From Saccoglossus kowalevskii (lineage: Eukaryota; Hemichordata; Enteropneusta; Harrimaniidae), in contig NW_003133344.1 of assembly GCF_000003605.2 (NCBI RefSeq), forward strand, positions 805,343 through 849,161: a DNA stretch of 43,819 nucleotides, given 5' to 3'. The notes under the pieces were generated by a model, which worked only from the letters and a program-made list of their open reading frames with translations, did no database searches and was not told where the DNA came from. Every line of letters begins with the position of its first letter. The stretch's first letter is position 1. Shown piece by piece: positions 13,366 through 25,792 of this stretch. The position numbers were made by a program, and so were the translations under genes.

Positions 13366-15028
13366 CTGTCGATTTGATGAAGCGGGATAAACAGGAGATG
13401 ATGTTTAAAATAGACGTCTCGTTTTATCACGTGGTACAATGTGATTTATAGGCCGATGAGCGGTCCAGTCCCCTGATCATTGTTTGAGTCATTTTCATTG
13501 ACAGTTGCTCACCATTGATGTTGTCAGTAATTATATGTACGTGACAATATGCAATGTACACCTGATATAGACATTATATATATATATATTGCCATCATAT
13601 TCGAATGGAGAAATTGGGCAAGATTTCTTCGATATATTTGGGTATTACTGTAAATAGCAATATCTTGAAATATTTTAATATTTAGCGTAAACCATACGCC
13701 ATGGTGTGAGAAAACAACTACCTTCACGTGCACAGTGAACATACATACGTTTAGGTGAGAACGAATCATAAGTTATGTTCTAGCGTCAGAATCACTGTAC
13801 GTCAACCAGAATCGCGTTTACTTTGTATAGCGTTGTCATTGCTAATAGTGGAGCAAGTTCAAGTGCAAACTGCCACAAACGATTCTGTGAACGGTGTGTT
13901 CCTGCAATGAACAAAAATCTCTACACTGTAAGTTTTGTGGTTGCCTACGTGCTATTTGAAACTGTAACTTGTATTGCATCGTACGCAAATTTTTGTCTTT
14001 AGATAAATGTACAAAACTTAACGAAAGTTTATCAACACACAGTACATGCATAGCTGCTCAGTAGTTGTGAAATAGTTTATAAATTTCATGTTAATACCGT
14101 AAAATGTCTCTGGATAGAAGTGTAATCAGTTTATAAATTATAGTCATGTGACCGTCATCCGACTTATCATGGCCCACTTTCAAAACTCATACTGCATATT
14201 ATTGGTTCAAATCATACAATTCATTTGCATATTACCAACAAACATGGTTTACATATTACATGGTTTACATATTTTTTTAATACCATTCACAATGGAATTA
14301 AAATATTATCTCTTTATAAAACATAACGATTTGTTGTTGTAAACAATTTTAAATCTGCTTCTTTGGCTGAGGGAATTAGCAAGTTTTCTGAAAGCCATTT
14401 TGGAATATTGCACAAAAATTATTATTGGCGTTAGCATAAATTCTTATTTCGGACGTTGTTACATAAAAAAATCCACCACAAAAGTATGATAAAGTTGGGA
14501 AGTTGAAATTTTTTGGAAACTATTTAATGTGATATTGTGTTGTATTTGATGTTCTAATTTTGTCTTTATCAATTATGTGTTTTAGGGAATACATGATTAT
14601 GCTGCATTATGCAAACATGAAATTTGTATGTGATATGCTGTGAAATTATATGGAGATTAACGTTTCCTTGATTAGGCGGTGATGCTGTGCCTTTTTATGA
14701 TATCACGGTAATTTCTCCAATATTTAAATTATGTGGACATTTTCGTTGTGCACGCTATATTACATTAATGTGAAAAACATTGAACTCCACAATTGAGACA
14801 ATAACCCCCCCCCCCCCACACACACACACACAACACCATTCTATATAAGGAGAAGGATCTCTATATGGCAACACATTATCGCGTCTATACTCTTCTTCGA
14901 ATATAATATGACGCTGAGAGGCAATCATTATTGCTGTTATAAATAACCACCATCAGAATTTCAAAAACAAATATTTAAATATTGGAGCTTTTTGTTGAAA
15001 TGAATTTACCTAAAAGTTGAAGTATACG
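13366..15028. other. non-coding stretch
   Basis: This holds an (AT)n run at 13,573-13,590 and a 16-bp direct duplication around 14,243-14,274 (CATGGTTTACATATTA twice, the second imperfect at its end). It also holds the C-run/(CA)n at 14,805-14,832. No gene was recognised. Confidence 0.5.
14805..14832. repeat. C13 run followed by (CA)n
   Basis: Thirteen C residues (14,805-14,817) run directly into about eight CA dinucleotides. Such a homopolymer is prone to sequencing length error. Confidence 0.95.
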
Positions 15029-15064
15029 TTATCGCGTGATAAAGTAAAACTATGACGTCATAAA
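15029..15064 (+). repeat. short dispersed repeat R2, copy 1
   Basis: About 36 bases align without gaps to 18,327-18,362, with two or three mismatches. Both copies contain the near-palindrome TTATCGCGTGATAA and, eight to nine bases on, CTATGACGTCATAA with the full TGACGTCA palindrome (15,053-15,060). Similarity stops on both sides, so this may be the conserved core of a longer decayed element. Confidence 0.7.
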
Positions 15065-15177
15065 ACATTCTGATAGAGGTGATTTATAATGTATAATAGA
15101 AAGATCTCATTTGATGTGCAATTTGTAAATAAAACTAGCCATTATGACACTTTAAATAACATTTCTTTGTAGGTGCC

Positions 15178-15226
15178 TTAGACGTAGGTCGATTTTTAAA
15201 CCAGATTGCCGTGTGTTCAAGTCCGG
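15178..15226 (+). repeat. possible tRNA-derived SINE remnant (box-B-like)
   Basis: GTGTTCAAGTCC at about 15,211 fits the internal RNA polymerase III box B (GTTCRANYCC) and is followed by CGGG, as in a tRNA T-arm. Upstream bases are too diverged to fold as a tRNA, so this is at most a decayed SINE head and could be chance. Confidence 0.25.
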
Positions 15227-15230
15227 GAAG

Positions 15231-17210
15231 TATTCTGCTGTTATAGGTGCATGTTTCTTTATAATGTAATTTCTTATAAGTGCAATATAGTTATACTTTC
15301 TGAATTATACAGTTTTAAATTGGCTGCTCGTAAGGTTTTCAATCATGTTATGTAATTAGTTTTAGTTTTAGTGTTTGTATGTACGTTATCTGTAATGGTT
15401 TCATACCGCAATTAAAATCTGTATTAATGCGCGAATAGTTTCCCTATTGTAAAAACGAGAAGCTCCAGAAGTGTAATGTGTGAAATCTTAGCATAATAAC
15501 ACGGCAGCTTTTTGAAATGGCGGACTTATACGTATAGGTTGGGCAGTCAGCTGGGTCTACTTTTCTAGCAGTTGAAAACTGTAGTTGAATCGACTTCGTT
15601 TTTGAAACTTTCAAAATATGCGATAATGATTTTACGCTGTTATAATATGTGATAACTATATGATTTTAAAAGCTAGACAAATCTCATTCAATTCTTAATT
15701 CATTGCTTCTTTGTGTAATACAGGAGGTTAATTGTCTGAGGAACTATGATTTGTTTTCCAGATCTGTAAATGGGGTTTCCTGTTGATCTGTGTATGAAAT
15801 ATTATCGAATCAAAACAAATCTCCATATATGATCATACATCCATAAAGTGGAACGTTGTTATTCACGTCGTTAATGGTGTCACGTGAACATATTTACGGT
15901 CCTCTACCAATATGTATTCGTAGTTTTCTCATCTTCCAGGCAAATATGGAGATTTTTGAACTGATTTGGCGATCTGTCAAATTTACAGTTTAACCGTATA
16001 TCAGATTGCCGAGTAGCTAAAACGTTCTAATCAACATTTTAAAATCTCATTTCTTTTCTAGGAATAACGGGTTTTCCCCGTGTATTGATTAACGTGTTCT
16101 GGTGAAAGTGTAATTCGTTTTCATATTTTTAATAAATTAAGAACAGAATTTTCCAGCGGGCAATTATTAGCCTAGTTGATTCTGCTAGGCACTGTGAAAT
16201 ATATGGCGTATACACATGTACGTGTGGTCAATATGTACGCGAGGCAAGCACGTCCCATAAAAATGTAAGCACTATAATCACTACGATTGTTTGATATTTT
16301 AAGGTTTCACAAAAAATTTAAAAAAGTAAATAAATAATCGGGCATCCGAACTTGTTTCCTCTGAAACAATAACTTTGCGATTTTCCCGTGGCGTAGCAGG
16401 TCTGATATATAAGTTTAAGTTGGTTTCCTGTTAAATATTGTTATTCGTTTTTATGTTATTAAGTATTGTCGTGCAAAATATTGACAACATATCACAGACA
16501 ATACCCTTTATCTCACCTAATAACCACCAAAAAAATCATAAGTGTTATTAACTTTTCAGTTAGCGATGACAAATAAATATAAATCAAAATAATATTTTTT
16601 TTTAAATCCATATTTCGGAATGATCTTTTCAATAAATCTGAGCCCAAGATCGTAATTATAAATCATATCTTACAATGTCCTACTCTACTGAGACAAATCA
16701 GTCTAATGTATTTGCCTTGTCTTTTAGTTAGCGCGATAAATGCATGGCAATCAATAACCGAACACCGTTATGTGTTAATCTTTGACATCCGTTAGTAGTT
16801 TCGGATGAGCATTATCATTCCCCCTTATCTTTACGTATGTATTCAAGTGTCATATGAAATGATTATACGCATTAAAAAAAGTTTTTTTATTTCTGTAATC
16901 GTTAGGTATCATCGAATGATAAATACACTCCAATAAGTAATCGTATGTCCTACACAGTTCAATATATAACGTTCGTATCGGTAGATATGTTACAAATTGG
17001 AAAATCGAAAACCATTATTTTGCCTACGACAGTAATGGTTTTTTATAGTGTGTGTTTTACAGTATGTTTTAAATGCTGTGGTGTCAGTCATATTGTGTTA
17101 TGGCGTGGAACTGGCGAAAAGGCACTATATTATTCCAAATTTATGCAATGAATATGCAATGTTACCAGGTGAAAAAACGACAGAGGAGTAGCCCCGTTTT
17201 ATATTTGATG
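15231..17210. other. non-coding stretch
   Basis: No gene was recognised. One tRNA box-A-like scrap lies at 16,004-16,035. The remaining bases are AT-rich and of ordinary complexity. Confidence 0.5.
16004..16035 (+). repeat. possible tRNA-derived SINE remnant (box-A-like)
   Basis: GCCGAGTAGCTAAAACGTTC resembles the D-arm and anticodon-arm start of Leu/Ser tRNAs (GCCGAGTGGTTAAGGCG). No matching T-arm follows at the proper distance, so it is not a functional tRNA. Confidence 0.25.
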
Positions 17211-17270
17211 TGTAGTGTAGTGTAGTGTAGTGTAGTGTAGTGTAGTGTAGTGTAGTGTAGTGTAGTGTAG
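17211..17270. repeat. (TGTAG)12 pentanucleotide array
   Basis: Twelve perfect TGTAG units (17,211-17,270), followed to about 17,348 by degenerate relatives such as TGATGCGTAG and AGTGTAGTG. This indicates an older array with a freshly expanded pure segment at its left end. Confidence 0.97.
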
Positions 17271-17348
17271 TGGTGATGCGTAGTAGTGATGCGTAGTGAT
17301 GTAGAACAGTGTAGTGTTGAGTAGCTTTGCGTAATGTTATGTAGTGGT

Positions 17349-20300
17349 TATAAAAACACATCATCGATATGTGAACTGCAAAGACAGCCAACATCCCACC
17401 AAATAATCAGGCTATTTACTAAATGTATAATATGTGTTAATACAAAACTACTTCGCTACTTTCAACGAACGAGTTTTATGAAATGACCTGACTGATCATA
17501 AGAACGGTTGGAAATGGGAATGTGGAAATGTCTCGTCAGCTACCTAGACGATAGATATGGACCGCCATAAGTAGAGTGTCTGGCAATAACAGAACAGTAA
17601 AATGAATACTTTTCGTGATTCTAAAACATATTTAAAACATATGTTTTTTCCCAAGCTGTGTGAAGTTTATTCACAAACAAGTACAGGCAATGCCAATTTA
17701 ATAATTAAACTACAAAAGGAGGTATATTATAAATTTAGGTCAGTTTTATTCAATTATCTGAATCTTTTAGAGGATAGAAATTATTCAGATCAATACATTG
17801 ATATTTAAATGATAAATATATATTGATTCTATGACGTCTAGCGTTCATATACGTACAACGGTGACATTGACCAAAACGTCGTCAATTTTAACGGACGTTT
17901 TATGAGATCTGCCTGCGTGCGTTCTTCTGTTTGCTAGTTGATCTTTATATCCATCGCGCGCCCCAGGCAGACAGTGGTGACCCTGACTTTCAGATATTTG
18001 TATAAAACCTTTGCATCACAATAAACCTTTAAATATACCGGATTTCGTGAACTACTTACTAAGGTCTTGTTTGTACTTTGCTTTTTCTATTAATTCAACA
18101 GCCATCTTAAGACTAATTACTCTATTACGTGGAACTCACCACACGTGCATATGCAGGTATGACGACGTTTATTGCGTAGTTCTAGGGAGTTACTATACAA
18201 ATTGATAATAATGCTACCATCAACTAGCAACAAATAAGTTATAAATCATCACGATCAGAATTAACCAAATAGTTAAATTTATGGTCTTTATATTGAAGTG
18301 TATATACTTGCGAATAAAGGTTCAGATTATCGCGTGATAATGTAAAGCTATGACGTCATAAACAATTAAGATTAATTTTTAATTAATTAAAAACGGATAC
18401 TAACATCTTAGTATTAGGAGTTGTACTTTATTTACCAGGGAAGGTCCAAGCGAATTGAGACATTCCTATAACCACAACATTATTAAATATTTTTGATTCG
18501 ATGATGAAGATGATCATCCCTGGCAAGATGCAATGGCCACCCATCATGACAAACAAATACGCACTCAAACTGTTTGCTATGAAGTTACAGAAACATCAAA
18601 CGTCATACCATTCGGAACCTGGACCACGAAGGCTGGACCACGTTTCTCGAAATATCTCTAAATCGGTACGTACAATGAGGCGTAGCCGGTAGTAATTTGT
18701 ATTAACAAAGGTATTATCTTATTTTGTGCATTACTAAAAAAAAAGACATTCGTATAATTTAACTCCACGTCCTTGAACCAATTGTCTTTTGGCGATGTTA
18801 CTTTCATGGCCAATGACACTTTAAACATTCATAGGCGGTTGCAGATAACTTGTTCATAAATTCAGCATATCGAGGTATTCCTGTACAGCTTCTATATATG
18901 ACAACACGGTCAATATAACAGACTTATGTGGCGATTACACCAAGTGATATTGAAGATTCATCGTGGCGAAGATGCTGTAGGAACCACGTGACAGACATCT
19001 AATTTTCCTATTTACTTAGTACATCCATTAAATCAATCTGCTGCAGATGTTCATCGCTCCCCGCCCACTCATTTTTTTTACCGGTTTACGTCGCCATTGA
19101 AGGTTTCAGAATCGTGTACGTGTATTTAACCTCGAAAAACATTTTTTTGCGTTAAGCAGAGCTATATATACGTCTCACTCGAACACATTGGATAGTTGCA
19201 ACTGCAAGGAAACGAAATAGACATTACAGGAGAATTGAGTGAAATTCAATCAAACTTGCAATGTACGAAATGTCAAATACCGGCGAAAAAAGACTATTAT
19301 ATTCTTTTTAATAACAATAATTATTGTCTCAATTTACAGTAGTTGTTATTGTAAATTGCGATGTGCATTAGTAATGTAAAATTACTATAATTATGATTGT
19401 GTTTCATATATCAGGAAATGGACACTATCCATTCAATAAACAATGACGTAACTTGTATTGCACTTATGTCTTCGTTAAATGTTATTGACTATTTTTTGTT
19501 GTACGCGCTCCCGTTTTTAATTTTCTCAACAAAAGATAAACGTGGCGTGTGTATTATTTGTATTAAAGATGAAATATGGACAAGAACATGCGATTTTTAA
19601 TATCGTTTTTTAAAGATGCATTTTGATGAAAACACTGAATATAATACACAAAAGGCGTTTGTGAGTATTCGGTACAACTATAGTTTGATAGGAAAATTGA
19701 ATTTCTAAATTAGATTGTTTTGGTAAAATCAGTGTTTTTGTTGATTCATCGAATGAATAAATGAAAGAAATATAAAAGTTTATGATCATTATTGTAAAGC
19801 GACACCGTCGTTCCGCGGCGCGTTTCTCGAATTCATGGAAATGTAATTCACACACGTTGAATACACTGCCTGGGCACGACTGTATGCGCTTTAATACATT
19901 TTTAGGGGGGGATAGTGTACGTACAATATTATTGGTCGAAAACTGTGAAGTAAATTATCTGACACTCAACCCAAGTTATAAAAATCTCACAGATGTAATG
20001 TTAACATTCCGAGTATACTATATCGAAAGTGGGTTTAAAAAAAAGGCACTGCTTCCATCTGAATATGAGGTTTTACGTCAAGCGTAGAAATGGTGTTTTT
20101 GAATAATTATAAAAAATGATATAACTGGAGTAAGTGTTGTTCACTATACTAATATTAATTCTATCACGATGACACTAAAATACGGATAATTATTCGAAAA
20201 ACGTCAAATGAATTAAGGCATATACACGAACGGAGCTTATATTTTACAAAGCGACGTAAAAGTCGTACCAAGTTCAAAAAACGTACATTTGGTTCAAACA

Positions 20301-23281
20301 GAGAAAAAAAAAGCTATTTCAAGGCATGCTTAAAACTAAAAACAGATGATGCTAATTTTGTTGCACGCAATAAAGAAATATATAACTGGCAAGTATGGTT
20401 GTTTGAACAAGTTCTCAGATCATTAATTTGCGTCGCGCTATCATTTCCTAGTGTCACTGTTAATTAGGTTCTATATCCAACACATTCTTTGTACAGCTGC
20501 ACTTGAATCTACCAGAATGCATGAGTCAGTGCTGCAAATAGACGGTCTCCAATATCACTTTATAGTATTTTTGTTTGAGTGTGTCACAAATATGCTGTCT
20601 CGTTCACAGCCAGTCGTGCAGTAATCACTATAATCGTCCTCCAAATATCTATTCATCACATCATTCACTGTGTGACGGACGCACTTTAGATTAGCTGCAC
20701 TGCGAACTTCTCAACAAGTTGCATTCGATTGATTCGTAAGTTTACACGAAATATATCAACTTCGAATCGCATCAGAAACCCGCAAATGGTTTATCTACTG
20801 TCACACGCCTAGACCGTATTTCCACCCACTGTTTTAGTACAGAGAAATAAACAACGGAATAATTAGTTATTTTATAATTATAGACGAAAATAACATTAAC
20901 TGGATGTGGGCAAATCTACATTGTTAAATAAATAGAGCAAACGTTATTATAGCAGTGATGGCCCTGCCGTATGAAAATCATAAATCTCATTAATTGGGTC
21001 AAATTAATAGGTAATAAATCATGCGACTCCGTCAAATCATGAACACAAGTGAATAATGTTTTAGTTGTGTTATAAAAAGTTACTTATGTTTGCCTGTGAG
21101 CGGTAACACTACTGTGCCAATACCCCGTGGCGACCATCGAACCCACGCGCACCAGAATGTCAATTTGAATTATTTTTTGATGATGGCCCCGGCACGCATT
21201 TGTACCCCCTTCGCCTTAAGGGCTGAAAAAATGACTCACAGTAATCATTCATATCTATGCATACCGGAGATGTCACATCTAAAGGCAAGGCTGTGTCACG
21301 TTTATAAGTATATTCGAACGTTGGTTCATATGTATTTCCTAGTTTTCAAATGATTGATGTTGTACTGCGAAAGACAGTTTTTATATATATTTTCGAGCAT
21401 GTAATATTTACATGTTTACAGCATGTTTTTATGTCAATTTTCGAAAGTGTAAAGATTCACAAGCAGACATACTTTTTTTTAGATTGTTGTTTTGCCGCTA
21501 GTCGCTATTGTTCGAGTCAAGTTGTTGATACCATTGTGTAGTAACTGATTGCAAGTGTGTGGCAGCATTAATGAAAATGAGATGTTACAGTACCTTTTAA
21601 CCGCGTTGTTTAAATAAGCTAAACATTAAAATCACATTTAAAACATCACATGGTATATATTTAGAAAGCTGTATCTGGCAGCTTCTCAAAAATGCGGTTA
21701 ATTTTGATTTGAATCGTGGAATGGGCTTGATTTTTGTCCAAAAAAAACAAATAAACAGCATTTTGGCTCAAAAACGTGAACAAATATTAGGGTGAACACG
21801 TTTTATTAGGGTGTGTGCTAAACTGTATCATGTAAAGCATAATCTCGCGAAAAAGAAAAAAAAGGGCGAGATAAGTTTGATTGGCTCTCGTTTTGAAAAA
21901 CAGACAATCATAGCTGATGTTATTCATTACACCTTTGTGTAAGTTTCACGTTTTTATAACTGTTCTGTTCAAGCAATCAGACTATGCAGTAACATTTCTT
22001 GGAAAAAACACGAGGTGATAAGTATTTGACAATTTCAAAACGATCGGACAAATGTTGGAGTTCTTTTTCAAAAAAATCTAATCTCGACCTCTTTTGAGTA
22101 TGTACGCCTGAAAAGAGGGACTTTTTTACAGCATAAAAACGTTGACATGTACTTTCGAAAAGATCAAAAAATCAGGTCTACTTCAAAAGTGTCTAAAGGT
22201 GCATCACGTCCTTAATGAATATTGACACCAGTGAGTTAATTGATGAATTTGACTTTCTGATTCTGCTTGTTAATGACGAGTAATCCACTTTCATTTACAG
22301 GTTTACTTACAATAATTATCAAATAATTCAATATAAAGTTTAAAATAATGACACTGTACCCAAAAGAAATCGTACGAGCCGAACAATATTTTATAACAGT
22401 TCCAATCGCGGTTGGTTATTATATAGCTCACTCACTGCTAACTCCAAAGTTAGAATATCATCACTATATTCATTCAGCGTGATTATCCGTAATTTCAGAT
22501 CAGACCTGACTTCGATATCTAATTCCGTCTGCAAAGTGTTCAAAGTATTCGTAACTCTACAAACATCTGTTTAGTTACTATTTACGTGACCGCCGTTCTG
22601 AACACGATATTAAGTTAATATAAATACGTCTATAGGTTGTTATCACTACCGGTCAATTACCAAAAAAATTACCACTAGCGTTTCCTCTCTGTTGGCTTTA
22701 CTGAGACCTCTGATATTAGGAATGCACCTGTGTCTGGAAATCGGTGATCAACATACTACGCTCGAGATCATGCGAGCGAGAACGGTCGATGAGCTGGAGA
22801 ATCTACACGCCGTCAAATTACGACATTGTTCTAATAATTTGCATTTAGTAACAAAAATATAGATCATATAATACATACGATTCTTAGATTAAAAACAAAG
22901 TTTAAAAAAGAAAAGAAAGACAGTTGATAACATGTATGTCATGCCGACCACGAATATATTTTAATGATTTACTGGTTACATGGTGCATAGATAAAAGCCA
23001 AAGACGGTATGGGCGACGTTCATTATTTTTCAGTGCTTCTTAATAGGGGTCCTCATCCAACAAGTCCCTGCTATTATAAAACACTTCAACGCATTAAATG
23101 TACAGGGAAAGTATAGTGTTTCCCTCGTTAACACAAATTACAGCAAGCGGGTGTGAAATTGAGATGGGTTCCTGTGTTCCTTTCATCGTGATGAGAGAGC
23201 TAATGAGAGGGTGCCAGCGGCAAGGGTACGGTACTCTCGCTAGTTAGTTAGTAATCGGCAACGGAGTCTACATCCAATTAA
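17349..23281. other. non-coding stretch, no gene recognised
   Basis: The longest frame is 19,782-20,087 (101 codons, plus). Its length equals the chance maximum for 44 kb at this composition and its product matches no family I know, so it is not called. The frame at 18,501-18,692 ends near a donor-like GTACGT but lacks an acceptor. Region 21,960-22,100 contains AAAACGATCGGACAAATGTT, of a style common in invertebrate dispersed repeats, without a second copy here. The only repeat confirmed within the window is R2 at 18,327-18,362. Confidence 0.45.
18327..18362 (+). repeat. short dispersed repeat R2, copy 2
   Basis: Partner of 15,029-15,064, in the same orientation and 3,298 bases away. It carries TTATCGCGTGATAA and TGACGTCA (18,351-18,358) with the same spacing as copy 1. 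Confidence 0.7.
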
Positions 23282-23308
23282 CACTGACGTCAGTGCTTGG
23301 TGACGTCA
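23282..23308. promoter_or_regulatory. tandem CRE/ATF-type palindromes
   Basis: A perfect 14-base palindrome, CACTGACGTCAGTG (23,282-23,295), centred on TGACGTCA, is followed by a second TGACGTCA at 23,301-23,308. The cores start 16 bases apart. TGACGTCA is the full cAMP-response element bound by CREB/ATF bZIP dimers in animals. Binding is inferred from the motif only, and no promoter or transcript start is recognised nearby. Confidence 0.4.
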
Positions 23309-23517
23309 TATAACAATTAGTCAAGATAACTTCTCTGATGAGTACCTTTCATTAATCATACAAAGTAAATGTTTGTGTATGTTTGTTATTTTGTGTACGC
23401 GGTGTTTGCGTAACACAGGTTTTGCTTGATTTCATTCGCCAACACATGGTTTCCAGATAGCGAGGTATGATTCGGTCGCTTGCTTATCATTTCATCAACG
23501 AATAAATTCAAGATTGT

Positions 23518-23627
23518 TAAAGCGCCCACAATCGTCGGACCCTGAGTTGTGCTCGATGTGAGTCCCATGCGACGTATACAACAGTGTAAATAAACATTGT
23601 GTTTATACAATATTAGAACGCGCGCTA
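23518..23627 (-). repeat. dispersed repeat family R1, copy 2
   Basis: Read on the minus strand this parallels 27,221-27,335 from the start (TAGCGCGCGTTC versus TAGCGCGTGTTC) through the core (TCGCATGGGACTCACATC) to the end. It lies inside a 90-codon minus-strand frame (23,386-23,658), so that frame is at least partly repeat and is not called as a gene. Confidence 0.65.
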
Positions 23628-24135
23628 TGCGGCTTCGTTTTATCTTGGTATACGTCATTTACATAACAACATTGAGTTGTTGCAACTAGCTATACACACG
23701 CGTGCATGCCTACCACGCATATCAGCTGAATTGTTGTTTCAGAAATTTAAACAGACACTGTTTTTAACCATAAATAGCATGTGTGGAATATTCTTTGGTT
23801 TTAATAGTCATATTAGGAAGTTATTGTTCGGAATCAAATAGATGGAACTGATTCATCGTATTTTCAACTTGAATAAAAACGCATGTCGCCATTATGCGTT
23901 ATAATGTTTGTAGTGACTGTCATATTTATTTATCCAAAATCCAATGGTGTCTCATATATATAAAATGAATTTCAGGTATATATATTAGCAGTTTAGTGTT
24001 AAGCCGCTAGTGTGATGGCCATTTAGAATAACAAATTTATAAAAAAAATAATTGAATGACAAGACCGACAATGGGTTTTTTAGAGGGGGAGGGGTCAAAC
24101 ACCCAGTCGAAACAAATAATTTAGCAAAATTTCAG

Positions 24136-24240
24136 GAGAATCCCGTGACATTCTGTTATTTGTAAGAGGTCGTGAAAAGCTGGAGGTCCTGGGGTTGTTT
24201 TTTGAGACATACTCTGCGAATGCTCGCGGTGGACTACTGG
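24136..24240 (+). CDS. candidate orphan exon, ITIH C-terminus-like
   Basis: A 105-base open stretch is bounded by an acceptor (TTTCAG at 24,130-24,135) and a donor (GG|GTAAAT at 24,241). Both introns would be phase 1, so the exon is symmetric. The 34 complete residues contain LGLFFETYSA followed by GGLLG. Inter-alpha-trypsin-inhibitor heavy chains end with a comparable pattern (Leu-Gly-Phe-Tyr, about ten residues, then Gly-Leu-Leu-Gly-Gln), in secreted proteins that carry VIT and VWA domains and bind hyaluronan. The match is to a short pattern recalled from the family, not to a database hit. The polypyrimidine tract before the acceptor is weak and no adjoining exon was found, so this may be a pseudo-exon or relic. 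The minus-strand frame over it is its shadow. Confidence 0.35.
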
Positions 24241-24983
24241 GTAAATAGTGTTGTCTCGCATGAGTACAGGCTTTCTTATATTCGCCGGTGAGACCCGGCT
24301 CAATATTACGTCTCGTTCTTGTACCGATTTACAACAACCTTCGAAAGTAACCGATAATATCGATAGTAATGTCTAGTTGTGATAAGTACCGAAGAAAACT
24401 GTGTTTTCGCGAATTAGTTGTAGATTCAGGTTGCGTGATGTCTCAAATATATAGGACATAGGAGTGCGAGATCATATCGAAAGCAAAGAGTGAAAATATA
24501 TAAATAGAATAGTCGGAGTTTAACTGACTGTGTTGCCTTCTCACCGTATAAGCAAATAGATAGATACTTAACCTCTGGAATTATCGACTATGTTTGGTGA
24601 TTTTGATAGTACTGCTTCGATCAAGTAAAACTAATTGCTACGACTTTCGTCGTTCTGAATTTTAAATAATCAACAAAATAAGATATGATTAAATGTAACA
24701 TAGGTAAAAATTGTATTAAAACATTGGCAAAAACAGCCAATTTGAAATTGAACTCTCATAAGGTATAAAACTTAAACAACACACACAATAGCACACACAA
24801 TTGGTTATTGTATCAGAATATTAGAAAAAAAGACTGCGGCATGCAAAATGTTTTTCGGTTTATCTTTGTGTCATCCTTGTAATAAATGATTTCCAAAATA
24901 AGATTGTGAGTTCAGTAACAATTTGACACTCAAGTCAAAGCATATATACGGAATTTAATACGTCAAAACATTCAAGCTGCTCT

Positions 24984-25040
24984 CTGATTGGTCGGATTGT
25001 TAGGTGTCATAGTTAGGTAGCCAATCAGGCGCAACCTAAC
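24984..25040. promoter_or_regulatory. nested dyad with paired CCAAT boxes
   Basis: CTGATTGG (24,984-24,991) and CCAATCAG (25,021-25,028) form an 8-bp inverted pair. Between them GTTAGGT occurs twice in direct orientation (24,999 and 25,012), and its reverse complement ACCTAAC follows at 25,034-25,040. Inverted CCAAT boxes are NF-Y-type sites in animal promoters, but the nested symmetry could equally be the end of a mobile element. No transcript start is recognised. Confidence 0.35.
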
Positions 25041-25792
25041 ATTGTGGACAACTGAATTTCAAACTGTGGGTGAGTTCATTTTTTAGGCGTGGATTTTCGC
25101 TGAAATATGAATTATAGTTGCACATGCTTTCGCCTCATTATGATTATGGAAGCTATATTATCTCAGGGGAAAATATAGGGTTACTTAGCAACAAGAAGAT
25201 CAAAGTTGAAGTCATAGCATCGAGTCGTTGCAGTTATTAACGTATATTTTAAAAGATCTAATATATTTGGTGTACGATTTGGAAATGACTACAATTTTCC
25301 CATTGTATTTATTTATTTATTAGTTTTGTTTGTAATCCCCTCTAGGCTGAAAGTAGTGCAACTTGCGTAAATGACGAGAAAATAAAATATTTAATGAATC
25401 TGGCGTTGCGCAATAAAATTGTTCTCATCCACACATAACACTCAATCTGATTATACTTGGCGATTTCATCAAAAAAAATTATTTGGTTGAAAGACGAATT
25501 CATTGTATCTATAAACCCTTCAATGTGATGCAAATTTATGAAACTATTTCAGATTTACAAACAAACAACAGTTGATCATACAAAATTCACATATAATTAT
25601 GTAGAAAGGTTGTGTTTGTTGTGACGCTCTTAGATTTTCTTAATATGGTAATACGAATTGTAAACATGTTGCTACTTAAAACTCCGCCGAATTACTGACT
25701 ACAAATTAAAGTTACTTTTGTGAGACTGTAAAGTCGTGCACATGGATGAAAATGTAGTGTCTCCCGTCGATGGATAATCGATTATCAGATTA

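Noticed and set aside
15207-15226. Functional tRNA gene
   Set aside because: No acceptor stem, D-arm or anticodon arm can be folded.
17211-17348. Telomere-like array
   Set aside because: The TGTAG pentamer is not an animal telomere unit, and the array grades into degenerate sequence typical of a microsatellite.
18501-18692. Exon ending at GTACGT
   Set aside because: A neighbouring frame reads more like protein but stops before the donor, and no acceptor precedes either.
728-20087. Longest open frames (728-1090 plus, 756-1112 minus, 19,782-20,087 plus) as genes
   Set aside because: With about 7% stop codons per codon at this composition, one or a few frames of 100-120 codons are expected in 44 kb. 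Two of them are antisense to each other, none has a recognisable motif and none is flanked by convincing splice sites.
23386-23658. 90-codon minus-strand gene
   Set aside because: Its upstream half lies in dispersed repeat R1, and the other copies do not keep the frame.
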